Shown here piece by piece: positions 23,570 through 31,864 of a DNA stretch of 64,000 nucleotides; position 1 is the first letter of the stretch, and each line of letters begins with the position of its first letter. The position numbers were made by a program, and so were the translations under genes. Under the pieces are notes generated by a model, which was given only the letters and a program-made list of their open reading frames with translations, was not told where the DNA came from and did no database searches. Source of the stretch: Adhaeribacter radiodurans (lineage in GTDB: Bacteria; Bacteroidota; Bacteroidia; Cytophagales; Hymenobacteraceae); NCBI RefSeq assembly GCF_014075995.1, contig NZ_CP055153.1, forward strand, positions 1,860,001 to 1,924,000, written 5' to 3'.

Positions 23570-25567
23570 ATGTTTCAAGCTTCTAAATATTACCTGGTAA
23601 CAAGTTTAATGGGGTGGTGCCTATTTTTAGCGAAACCGGTTACGGCTCAAACTTTACCCGAAAAACTATCTACTTTTTTTAAACAACATGCTACCGAAAA
23701 GCTGGCATTGGTTACAAGTAAGCCTGTTTACCAAGCAGGTGATACCATTTATTTTCGGGTGAATAGTTGGCAAAATACTTCGGAAAACCTGATAGAAGTA
23801 CAATTGCTTTCTCCGGAATCGGGGAACAATAACGCAACTAAAGTCTTATTAAAAGATGGTGTTACCATTAGCTACATAACCTTACCAGAAAACTCGGCCA
23901 GCGGAGATTATATCTTGCGGGTTTTTAATTCTGTTGGATGGGAAGCGGCGGAGCTTATTCACGTGTATAATCCTGGTCAGGCAACTGCCGGGTATAAAAC
24001 CAGCAATTGGGCAAAATCTGGTAATAACGAGAATTTGCAAATTTTAAAGAACCCAAATAACTGGGAAATAAACTGGCAACTCTCCGGAAAACCGACCGAA
24101 ACGAAAGGTTGGTTTTTAATGACGGATTTAACTCAGGTGCTCTTCTCGCAGGAAGTTGATTTTACCGCTTTAAACGGAAAAATTACGGTTCCTTCCGAAG
24201 TTGTTAATAGTAACCAGGTTCAGCTATTGCTGGCGCAAAGTTCCGGCGAGATTCTTTCTAACAATACCCTTTATACTGCTGAATCTAATAAAAATGCTCT
24301 CGAATTAAAACTAAATAAAAACACCTACAACCTACGCGAACCGGTAAACCTGACTCTTACACCTGAAAAATCGTCTCCAGTTGTTAATTCTTTCATTTCG
24401 GTGCGGGTTCTGGAAATGTTAGATTCCATTCCGTCTACTGTTTTACACAATACTCCATTAGGTAAATCCTTTTATCTGCAAAAAAGCCTACCCGTACTTA
24501 ATTTCAAAAAAATTCTGGCAACCAGCTCTACTGTTACACAGGAATATATTTTTACTTTAAAAGGCCGCATTGTTAACATTACGGATAAGAAACCCATAGG
24601 CCATAGCTTAATTCATTTATTAGTACCAACTACCAATCAACTAGAAGTAGTTTACTCCGATAAAGATGGAAGAATTCAGGTGGAATTAGACCCCTTTGAA
24701 GGGACCAAACCATTGCTCTTTCGGGCTATTCAGGATGGAGTAGAATTACGTAACCTGGAATTTATTCCTGATTCTACGCAACCTACTACTCCCTGGCAAC
24801 TAAATTATTCCAGTAATACCTTTAACCCGACAGAAGAAAAAATAGTAAATAAATTTAAAATTCTGAAACAAATTGATCAGGCTTTTCAGCAGAGAAACGA
24901 AGCAAGCGTAGACGATCAAAGTAATTATTTAAGACCAAGCCAGTTTGCCGAAAGTAAATTAAAGCCTACTACCAGCTACGATTTACAGTCGTACGAGAAA
25001 TTTAGTACGGTAACGGAAATATTCCGGGAGCTTATTCCGGCAATTGAAATTATAAAGCGAAAAGATGGAGTGCATGCCCGCTTGTACGCCCGGCTATTAA
25101 AAAGATTTTACACCCATTATCCTTTGTTTTTAGTAGATGGTATTCCAAGTTATGATATAGAAACTATCCTGAATCTGCCGGCCAATCAATTAGTAAAGAT
25201 TGATGTATTTAACACCACTACGGCTTTGGCTCCATTTGATGTGATTAGTACGGGAGGCGTAATTGCCTTGTACACCAAAAACCGCAATTTTAATCCGGCC
25301 ATTTTACACGATAATTATATAACCGTAACCGGAACTGCTCCTTCCATTTCTGCTCCCAAATTTAATCGGCCCGAACCCACCATTCCGAATTTTGGTCCTT
25401 TGGTTTTTTGGAACCCTTTGCTTAAAACAGATGCGAACGGAGCCACCAATCTCTCCTTTACCACCAACGATCAGGTCGGAAAATTCCTGATTGAAGTTAC
25501 CAGCACCGCTCCAAATGGTGAAGTTAAAACAGCCACTACCAGTTACACCGTCGAAGCCCAGAAGTAA
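23570..25567 (+). CDS. Secreted macroglobulin-like protein with plug-like segment
   Basis: 665 residues with a signal peptide ending at AKPVTA before QTL. The N-terminal MG2-like domain contains KPVYQAGDTIYFRVNSW (about 48-64), the signature strand of alpha-2-macroglobulin-like proteins. A carboxypeptidase-regulatory-like sandwich follows at about 325-390 (LKGRIVNITDKKPIGHSL). A TonB-plug-like strand set is near 520-570 (LFLVDGIPSYDIETILNLPA). The C-terminus resembles an A2M-type beta domain (PLLKTDANGATNLSFTTNDQ). No thioester CxEQ motif is visible. As third gene of the receptor operon it likely works at the outer membrane with that receptor. The role is unknown. Confidence 0.75.
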   Translation: MFQASKYYLVTSLMGWCLFLAKPVTAQTLPEKLSTFFKQHATEKLALVTSKPVYQAGDTIYFRVNSWQNTSENLIEVQLLSPESGNNNATKVLLKDGVTISYITLPENSASGDYILRVFNSVGWEAAELIHVYNPGQATAGYKTSNWAKSGNNENLQILKNPNNWEINWQLSGKPTETKGWFLMTDLTQVLFSQEVDFTALNGKITVPSEVVNSNQVQLLLAQSSGEILSNNTLYTAESNKNALELKLNKNTYNLREPVNLTLTPEKSSPVVNSFISVRVLEMLDSIPSTVLHNTPLGKSFYLQKSLPVLNFKKILATSSTVTQEYIFTLKGRIVNITDKKPIGHSLIHLLVPTTNQLEVVYSDKDGRIQVELDPFEGTKPLLFRAIQDGVELRNLEFIPDSTQPTTPWQLNYSSNTFNPTEEKIVNKFKILKQIDQAFQQRNEASVDDQSNYLRPSQFAESKLKPTTSYDLQSYEKFSTVTEIFRELIPAIEIIKRKDGVHARLYARLLKRFYTHYPLFLVDGIPSYDIETILNLPANQLVKIDVFNTTTALAPFDVISTGGVIALYTKNRNFNPAILHDNYITVTGTAPSISAPKFNRPEPTIPNFGPLVFWNPLLKTDANGATNLSFTTNDQVGKFLIEVTSTAPNGEVKTATTSYTVEAQK

Positions 25568-25680
25568 GCCACAGTTAAGCTAAACGGTTTTACTTAAATT
25601 GAAGGATAAATAGCTTCTATAAAAAGGAAGGAATGTAGTATCTCAAACTCCAATTTCAGCTTTAATACTTTAGAAAGATT

Positions 25681-26382
25681 TTAATTGGGAGGTGGGGTAA
25701 AATTGGGCGGACCGTACCCACCAAAGTTTTGGGCAACCCGGGCAAAAGGTACCTGCGGTTGCTGATAAGGGTTTTTAGAAATACGGGCGGCACAACCCAT
25801 ATATTGGAAATTAATACTTAATAGATTTTTCCGGTGCGGAGGAGAATGCAACCAACCATACACTAATGCTTCGGCGTAGGCCAGGTAAGTATAAGGCTTA
25901 AACAACTGGCGTGTATCGCAATTTATATAATTAAAAGACTCTTTTCCTTCCCGTATCGGACAATACTCCGGCTTGGTATCCATAATATCGTACTGGGCAA
26001 TATTTTCCGCTGAATAATGAAAAAAGCCGCCAAAAGCCGTTATCCGCTTATCTGGGGTTAAGTAAGCTAGTTGTTTGAAGTTGTAATGATCGTAAAAATC
26101 CAAATCAATCATAGCCTTTGCGTGGAAAGTAGCGGACCGGTGCAAAGCGGGCAAATACTGCAAAAGGGGCACTCCTTCTTTAGCCCGGATTTTATTAGTA
26201 ACCTGAAAAATGGCTGCGTCCAGCAGTTCGTAATCAGGCTGTTTTAGGGGAATACTTTTCCGGACACTGGGCAATTTTTCAAACTCCTGCCAGGTTAAAG
26301 TATAAAAAGCCGGTAGTATGAGCTCTTGCCGAGGCACCGGCCAATATATAAACCACATAATGAAAGCTATCAGCAGGTGCAC
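25681..26382 (-). CDS. CAP (SCP/PR1) domain protein
   Basis: 233 residues. A hydrophobic N-terminal segment (MHLLIAFIMWFIYWPVP) is a signal peptide or anchor. The CAP fold is seen from about 60: AIFQVTNKIRAKEGVPLL, the histidine in FYDHYNF, AENIAQYD, and LVYGWLHSPPHRKNLLS, which carries the conserved His/Arg signature. The N-terminal histidine and AEN glutamate suggest an intact cavity. CAP proteins in bacteria are secreted with mostly unknown targets (lipid or protein binding). The C-terminus ends in a proline-rich tail (PPNFTPPPN). It is convergent with the macroglobulin-like gene and diverges from pyrD. Confidence 0.8.
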   Translation of the reverse strand: MHLLIAFIMWFIYWPVPRQELILPAFYTLTWQEFEKLPSVRKSIPLKQPDYELLDAAIFQVTNKIRAKEGVPLLQYLPALHRSATFHAKAMIDLDFYDHYNFKQLAYLTPDKRITAFGGFFHYSAENIAQYDIMDTKPEYCPIREGKESFNYINCDTRQLFKPYTYLAYAEALVYGWLHSPPHRKNLLSINFQYMGCAARISKNPYQQPQVPFARVAQNFGGYGPPNFTPPPN

Positions 26383-26500
26383 AGTATTTTAATATTATAA
26401 ATTGTTCTTATTCAGAATAATGTATTAAGAATTTTTAGAAACCACCGAATTAGTAAAAGCAGTTCTTACATTTTTGCGCTTAGTGCCTTAACTTTACGGT

Positions 26501-27541
26501 ATGTACAAACCGCTAATTCGTCCGCTGCTTTTTCAAATCGATCCGGAACAGATTCATGATCTTTCGTATCCGGTAATTAAAACAGCCTTTAAATTGCCGT
26601 TTGCGGCACAACTCGGGAAAAATATATTCCGGGTAGATTATCCTGCTTTAGAACGCGAAGTATTCGGGTTAAAGTTTCCGAATCCGGTGGGTTTGGCGGC
26701 GGGTTTTGATAAAGATGCCCGTTTGGTAGATGAGTTTGAAAATTTCGGCTTTGGCTTTCTGGAAATTGGTACTTTAACTCCCATGCCCCAACCCGGTAAC
26801 GAAAAGCCCCGGCTGTTTCGCTTGCCTAAAGATCAGGCTATTATAAACCGGATGGGATTTAACAACCGGGGGGTAGAAGTAGCGGCGCACCGGCTACGCA
26901 ACCGAAGAGGGAATATTATTATTGGCGGCAATATTGGTAAAAATAAAGTAACGCCGAACGAACAAGCCTTAAAAGATTACTTGTATTGTTTCGATGCCTT
27001 GTACGAGGTAGTAGATTATTTTGTGGTAAATGTGAGTTCCCCCAATACCCCCGACTTGCGGGCCTTACAAGACAAAGAACCTTTGCAACATTTACTCTCG
27101 GAATTGCAGAACCGCAACCAAAGTAAATTAAAAGCAAAACCTTTACTGCTAAAAATTGCGCCGGATTTAAATCAAAATCAGTTAGATGATATTATTCAGA
27201 TTGCCGTAGATACCCAACTGAGCGGTATTATTGCAACCAATACTACTATTAGTCGCGATAATTTACTTACCAACCAGGCCCAGGTTTTAGCCATGGGAGC
27301 TGGCGGATTAAGCGGTAAACCCCTTACCCAGCGTTCCACTGAAATTATTCGTTACCTGCGGCAGCATTTGCCCCCCGCTATTCGCCTGATTGGGGTAGGA
27401 GGAATTATGACCGCTGAGGATGCCCTGGAAAAGTTAGATGCGGGCGCCGATTTAATTCAACTATACACGGGTTTTATTTACGAAGGCCCAGGCTTGGTCC
27501 GGCAAATTAATCAGGCACTTCTTAAAAGAACAAAGTGGTAA
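26501..27541 (+). CDS. pyrD: Dihydroorotate dehydrogenase (quinone), class 2
   Basis: Pyrimidine-synthesis flavoenzyme of 346 residues, long enough for the N-terminal membrane-associating helices of class 2 enzymes ([20 protein letters not shown]). FMN and substrate sites: [32 protein letters not shown] and NRMGFNNRG. The catalytic Ser is in NVSSPNTP, with [10 protein letters not shown] and [14 protein letters not shown] further on, and [19 protein letters not shown] near the end. The electron acceptor should be menaquinone, consistent with ubiE/menG in the window. Confidence 0.95.
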   Translation: MYKPLIRPLLFQIDPEQIHDLSYPVIKTAFKLPFAAQLGKNIFRVDYPALEREVFGLKFPNPVGLAAGFDKDARLVDEFENFGFGFLEIGTLTPMPQPGNEKPRLFRLPKDQAIINRMGFNNRGVEVAAHRLRNRRGNIIIGGNIGKNKVTPNEQALKDYLYCFDALYEVVDYFVVNVSSPNTPDLRALQDKEPLQHLLSELQNRNQSKLKAKPLLLKIAPDLNQNQLDDIIQIAVDTQLSGIIATNTTISRDNLLTNQAQVLAMGAGGLSGKPLTQRSTEIIRYLRQHLPPAIRLIGVGGIMTAEDALEKLDAGADLIQLYTGFIYEGPGLVRQINQALLKRTKW

Positions 27542-27601
27542 CCTTAAATTTTGTTCTGGCTAATTAAGATAAAAATGTAAATTAGAGTTTTCTTCAAAAG
27601 C

Positions 27602-30334
27602 ATGGCGACGAATACTTACAAACGGGAGGCAGATAATGTGCCGAAAGCAAAAAATAGCCCGAAGGCTAACAATGAGCCGGTTAGCCGCCCTTTACAAGCA
27701 CCTAAACCGGTAAAAACAGCTTCTCCGGGACGTTCTTTTCCAAAATTAAAATTTTTTAGCCTCGGCTTTCTCCGTGATCGGCGGTTTCATTTATTTATTG
27801 GCTTTACTTTGCTGCTGGCAGCTTTGTATTTACTAATTGCCTTTATTTCTTATTTATTTACCGGTCCTGCGGATCAAAGTGTAGTTGAGGCGCTGAACAC
27901 CAATAACTTAAAGGATTCTGGCCTGGAATCGGAAAACTGGCTGGGTTTGATTGGCGCCTGGATTTCGAATTATTTTATTTATAAGTGGGTAGGCGTTGCC
28001 TCCTTCTTTATTATTCCCATTATTTTTTTCAGCGGCTATAAAATTTTATTCCGGCGTACCCAAGTTTCTCTTTCGTATACCTACACCATTTGTATGTTTG
28101 CTACGGTGTGGTGTAGTTTACTGTTGGGATATATAGTGCTGCGCCTGAATCGGGTCGAAGATTTATCTTTTTTAAGTGGGGGCATTGGTTACGAAACAGC
28201 TCTGTGGTTTGAAAGTCTGATTGGCTTAGGTACCGCTTTTTTACTGGCTTTTTTACTCATTATTTTTGTCGTTTTCTTTTTTAATATTACCAGTCTTTCG
28301 AGTAAAAAAGTAGTGGAGAAATCCGCTAATAATAACCTGCCTACTGACAACCGGTCGGCTGTAAATGCCTGCAATGCGGCTACTTACGAGCAAGAATCAA
28401 CCGGCATAAATCAATATACCAATCCTACTGTCGAAATAAAATCAGAGGAAATTCCGGAAGAAGTTGTAGAAGATCTTTTGGAGGAAGAACCAGAACTGGT
28501 TTTAACCCAGAATTCTTTTACGGATAAAGCCAATGTTGAATTAACTATTACTAAATCGCCCAGCTTTACCGTTGAGTCTTCTGCTGTTAGTAACGGAAAC
28601 AGTATGTCTCCTACTAAACCTTTAACCGGAGGCATTCAACTGGATATAGAACCAATGCCGGATTACGAAGATGAGCTTTTCGATGACGAAGACTTGTTTT
28701 CGGATGAAGACGAACTCGGTAAGAATTCAGATGCACCTTTAAATAATACAGCTAATATTCTTTCTCCGGCTCCTGAATTTAAAATTACTGATTTACCAGT
28801 AGAGCCTTTGGGCCGGGAAATGGAAAATTACGATCCTACTCTGGACCTAGCCCGTTACCAATACCCCAATATTGAACTGCTTAACGACTATAATTCTGGC
28901 AAAGTACAAGTTTCAAAAGAAGAACTGGAAGCCAATAAAGATAAAATTGTAGAGACGCTGGCTAATTACGCCATTGGCATTGCCAGTATTAAAGCTACCA
29001 TTGGACCCACTGTAACGCTTTACGAAATTGTGCCTGACGCCGGGGTTCGTATTTCCAAAATTAAAAATCTGGAAGATGATATTGCCTTAAGTTTGGCGGC
29101 CTTGGGCATCCGGATTATTGCCCCAATTCCGGGCAAGGGAACGATCGGGATTGAGGTGCCGAATAAGAAAAAGGAAATGGTGGCCATTAAGTCTATTCTG
29201 AGTACCGAAAAATTCCAGAAAAGCGAGATGGATTTACCGATTGCTTTTGGTAAAACCATTACCAACGAAGTATTTATTACTGATTTAGCTAAAATGCCGC
29301 ACTTGCTTATGGCCGGAGCTACGGGTCAAGGGAAGTCGGTGGGGTTAAATGCGATTCTTACGTCTTTGATTTATAAGAAGCACCCGAGCCAGTTAAAGTT
29401 TGTGTTAGTAGACCCGAAGAAAGTGGAGCTTTCTTTATTTAATAAAATAGAACGCCATTTCTTAGCCAAATTACCCGACAGCGACGAGCCTATTATCACC
29501 GACACCAAAAAAGTAATTAATACGCTTAATTCGTTGTGCATGGAAATGGACATGCGCTACGATTTATTAAAAGATGCCGGTTGCCGCAACCTGAAAGAAT
29601 ACAATCAAAAATTTATCGAACGCCGTCTCAATCCGAAAAAAGGTCACCGCTTTATGCCCTTTATAGTTTTGGTAATTGATGAGTTAGCGGATTTAATGAT
29701 GACGGCCGGTAAAGAAGTTGAAACGCCTATTGCCCGTTTAGCACAGTTAGCCCGGGCTATTGGTATTCACCTGGTGGTTGCTACCCAGCGACCGTCGGTT
29801 AACGTTATTACGGGTATTATCAAAGCCAACTTCCCGTGCCGGATTTCTTTTAAAGTTACTTCTAAAATAGATTCCCGCACTATTTTAGATACTGGCGGAG
29901 CCGAACAATTAGTAGGCCAGGGCGATATGTTGTTTTCGGTAGGATCGGACTTAATTCGTTTGCAGTGTGCTTTTGTGGATACGCCCGAAGTAGATCGTAT
30001 TTGTGATTTTATTGGCGATCAGCAAGGCTATAACGATGCTTATTTGTTACCTGAGTTTTTTGGAGATGAAAGTGGTAACGATAAAGCTGATTTTGATCCG
30101 GCTACGCGTGATTCTTTGTTTGAGGAGGCAGCCCGAATTATTGTAACGCACCAGCAAGGCAGTACTTCGTTGTTGCAACGCCGGTTAAAATTAGGCTATA
30201 ATCGGGCCGGACGGTTGATTGACCAACTAGAAGCAGCCGGAGTGGTAGGACCTTTTGAAGGCAGCAAAGCTAGGGATGTTTTAATCCCGGACGAATACAG
30301 TTTGGAACAATTATTGAATACAATGGAAAAATAA
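27602..30334 (+). CDS. ftsK: DNA translocase FtsK/SpoIIIE
   Basis: 910 residues. The N-terminal 55 or so are basic and proline-rich. About four transmembrane helices span 60-240, and an acidic Ser/Asn/Glu-rich linker covers about 240-400 (for example EEIPEEVVEDLLEEEPEL). The alpha/beta motor domain follows, with Walker A GATGQGKSVGLN (about 570-581) and Walker B FIVLVIDELADLMM. The C-terminal gamma winged helix (LLQRRLKLGYNRAGRLIDQL) reads KOPS-type polar sequences and activates XerCD. It pumps chromosome termini through the septum and works with the xerD product at 18.7 kb. lolA starts 32 bp downstream. Confidence 0.95.
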   Translation: MATNTYKREADNVPKAKNSPKANNEPVSRPLQAPKPVKTASPGRSFPKLKFFSLGFLRDRRFHLFIGFTLLLAALYLLIAFISYLFTGPADQSVVEALNTNNLKDSGLESENWLGLIGAWISNYFIYKWVGVASFFIIPIIFFSGYKILFRRTQVSLSYTYTICMFATVWCSLLLGYIVLRLNRVEDLSFLSGGIGYETALWFESLIGLGTAFLLAFLLIIFVVFFFNITSLSSKKVVEKSANNNLPTDNRSAVNACNAATYEQESTGINQYTNPTVEIKSEEIPEEVVEDLLEEEPELVLTQNSFTDKANVELTITKSPSFTVESSAVSNGNSMSPTKPLTGGIQLDIEPMPDYEDELFDDEDLFSDEDELGKNSDAPLNNTANILSPAPEFKITDLPVEPLGREMENYDPTLDLARYQYPNIELLNDYNSGKVQVSKEELEANKDKIVETLANYAIGIASIKATIGPTVTLYEIVPDAGVRISKIKNLEDDIALSLAALGIRIIAPIPGKGTIGIEVPNKKKEMVAIKSILSTEKFQKSEMDLPIAFGKTITNEVFITDLAKMPHLLMAGATGQGKSVGLNAILTSLIYKKHPSQLKFVLVDPKKVELSLFNKIERHFLAKLPDSDEPIITDTKKVINTLNSLCMEMDMRYDLLKDAGCRNLKEYNQKFIERRLNPKKGHRFMPFIVLVIDELADLMMTAGKEVETPIARLAQLARAIGIHLVVATQRPSVNVITGIIKANFPCRISFKVTSKIDSRTILDTGGAEQLVGQGDMLFSVGSDLIRLQCAFVDTPEVDRICDFIGDQQGYNDAYLLPEFFGDESGNDKADFDPATRDSLFEEAARIIVTHQQGSTSLLQRRLKLGYNRAGRLIDQLEAAGVVGPFEGSKARDVLIPDEYSLEQLLNTMEK

Positions 30335-30366
30335 GAAATATCCAAAGTTACGTCCTTCAAAAAATT

Positions 30367-31011
30367 ATGAAAAGAATCACTCTGTTCGTATTTATTATAG
30401 CTTTAACCATAAACCAGTTTGCGCAGGCTCAAGACCCAAAGGCTCGTCAGATTTTGGATGCGATGAGCAAAAAGTACCAATCCATGAAGGCCTTTCGGGC
30501 TAATTTTAACCAAACGCTGGAAAACACCACCAGTAAGGTAAAAGAAAATCTGGAAGGGGAAATTACAGTAATGGGAAATAAGTTTCGTTTGAAAACCGAA
30601 GATCAGGAAATCATTAATAATGGCAATACCATCTGGACCTATATAAAATCAGAAAACGAGGTAAATATCTCGGAGAACGATCCGGATGATGAGGCCATGA
30701 CCCCAGACAAAATCTTTACTATGTACAAGAAAGGCTACAAGTCGGCTTACGTAGAAGAAGCAAAAGAAGACGGGGAATTATGCGACGTTATTGAGCTTTC
30801 GCCCGAAGACCGGAATGACCCGGTTTTTAAAGTGCGTTTAAACATCAGCAAAAAAGATAAATCTTTAAAAAGCTGGAAAATGTTTCGCAGTAATGGAAAC
30901 CGTTATACCTACACCATCACTAATTTCGCCCCTAACCCAAATGTAGATAACAACTACTTTGCTTTTGATAAATCTAAATTTAAAGGAGTAAAAGTAATTG
31001 ATTTACGATAA
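30367..31011 (+). CDS. lolA: Outer-membrane lipoprotein carrier protein LolA
   Basis: 214 residues with a signal peptide (hydrophobic core to FAQA, cleavage before QDPK). The mature protein has the LolA fold pattern: ARQILDAMSKKYQSMKAFRA (helix), then antiparallel strands ITVMGNKFRLKTEDQEIINN and GNTIWTYIKSENEVNI, ending in DNNYFAFDKSKFKGVKVI. LolA shuttles lipoproteins across the periplasm from LolCDE. Its position directly after ftsK is shared by many Bacteroidota and some Proteobacteria. Transcription ends at the hairpin at 31036-31064. Confidence 0.88.
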   Translation: MKRITLFVFIIALTINQFAQAQDPKARQILDAMSKKYQSMKAFRANFNQTLENTTSKVKENLEGEITVMGNKFRLKTEDQEIINNGNTIWTYIKSENEVNISENDPDDEAMTPDKIFTMYKKGYKSAYVEEAKEDGELCDVIELSPEDRNDPVFKVRLNISKKDKSLKSWKMFRSNGNRYTYTITNFAPNPNVDNNYFAFDKSKFKGVKVIDLR

Positions 31012-31035
31012 TCAAAATTTAATAAAATGAAGGTA

Positions 31036-31064
31036 AAAGCTGCTCACTTTGAGCAGCTTTTTTT
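31036..31064. terminator. Terminator between lolA and a GNAT gene
   Basis: Perfect 11 bp stem AAAGCTGCTCA/TGAGCAGCTTT with a three-base loop, followed by TTTT on the + strand and by TTTT on the minus strand as well, so it can serve both convergent genes. Confidence 0.88.
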
Positions 31065-31590
31065 ATGCGCCTGTATTTGGTTTAATAGCCGCATAAAGCA
31101 GCGAATCAATTAGCTTCCCGTTTTTATAAACACTCTTATATAATTTGCCTTCAAACTGATAGCCTGCTTTTTCTAAAACTCTGGCTGATTTTATATTCCA
31201 GTCGAAAACAGCGGCGTAAATGCGTTTTAATTGTAAATTCTCAAATCCATAATCAGTTATCGCGCTTAATGCTTCCGTAACAATTCCCCGGTTCCAGTAC
31301 ATTTCGCTTAGCCAATAACCAATTTCGGCACTTTTACTGTATACATCGGGTTGTAATATTAAACCTATTCCTCCGGCCGCTTCTCCGTTTATTTCCAAAG
31401 CAAAATTGGTTATTGGTTCAGAAGCATTAGCAATTAATATCCAGTTTTGCGCATCTTGCAAGGTATACGGATACGGAAACGAGTTTCGCAGATTTATCCA
31501 GATATTGTAGTTATTTGCGTGTTTGGCCAAAGCTAATTCGTCGCCCGGTTGCCATTTACGGATGGAGCAGGATTGGAGGGAAAGATGCAT
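31063..31590 (-). CDS. GNAT N-acetyltransferase, RimJ/RimL type
   Basis: 175 residues. The order of elements is that of ribosomal-protein or Ala/Ser acetyltransferases of the RimJ/L group. A lead segment is IRKWQPGDELALAKHANNYN. The strand FALEINGEAAGGIGL precedes EIGYWLSEMYWNRGIVTEAL, where the acetyl-CoA loop corresponds to WNRGIVTEAL. The end is RIYAAVFDWNIKSARVLEKA with GYQFEG. The substrate cannot be assigned. The stop overlaps the T run of the convergent terminator. The ATG at 31590 begins MHLSLQS. Confidence 0.85.
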   Translation of the reverse strand: MHLSLQSCSIRKWQPGDELALAKHANNYNIWINLRNSFPYPYTLQDAQNWILIANASEPITNFALEINGEAAGGIGLILQPDVYSKSAEIGYWLSEMYWNRGIVTEALSAITDYGFENLQLKRIYAAVFDWNIKSARVLEKAGYQFEGKLYKSVYKNGKLIDSLLYAAIKPNTGA

Positions 31591-31864
31591 AAATCAATAC
31601 AGTAAGTTATAATTTAGTAATTTTGATTTAAGTTAAACCTTAAGTCAAAAACCAAAACAAATTTGTATTTGGAAATTAGTAAATAAATTAAGTTTGAGTT
31701 ACTAAACTGGCTTAAACTAAGAGAATGGCGTTTATTTTAAAATTTTCTAAAAAGAAACAGTTTAACTTCTTACTTGTTTCTTTAGCCAATATATTAGCGT
31801 TCTAATCCGGGTATGGCATTTTATCTAAGCTTGTGTTTAATAAGTGCCAATACCCTATGCAAAA

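Noticed and set aside
31844-31864. GTG start for the FAD/Fe-S oxidase
   Set aside because: The seven-residue extension adds nothing recognisable and the ATG at 31865 is at the normal family start.
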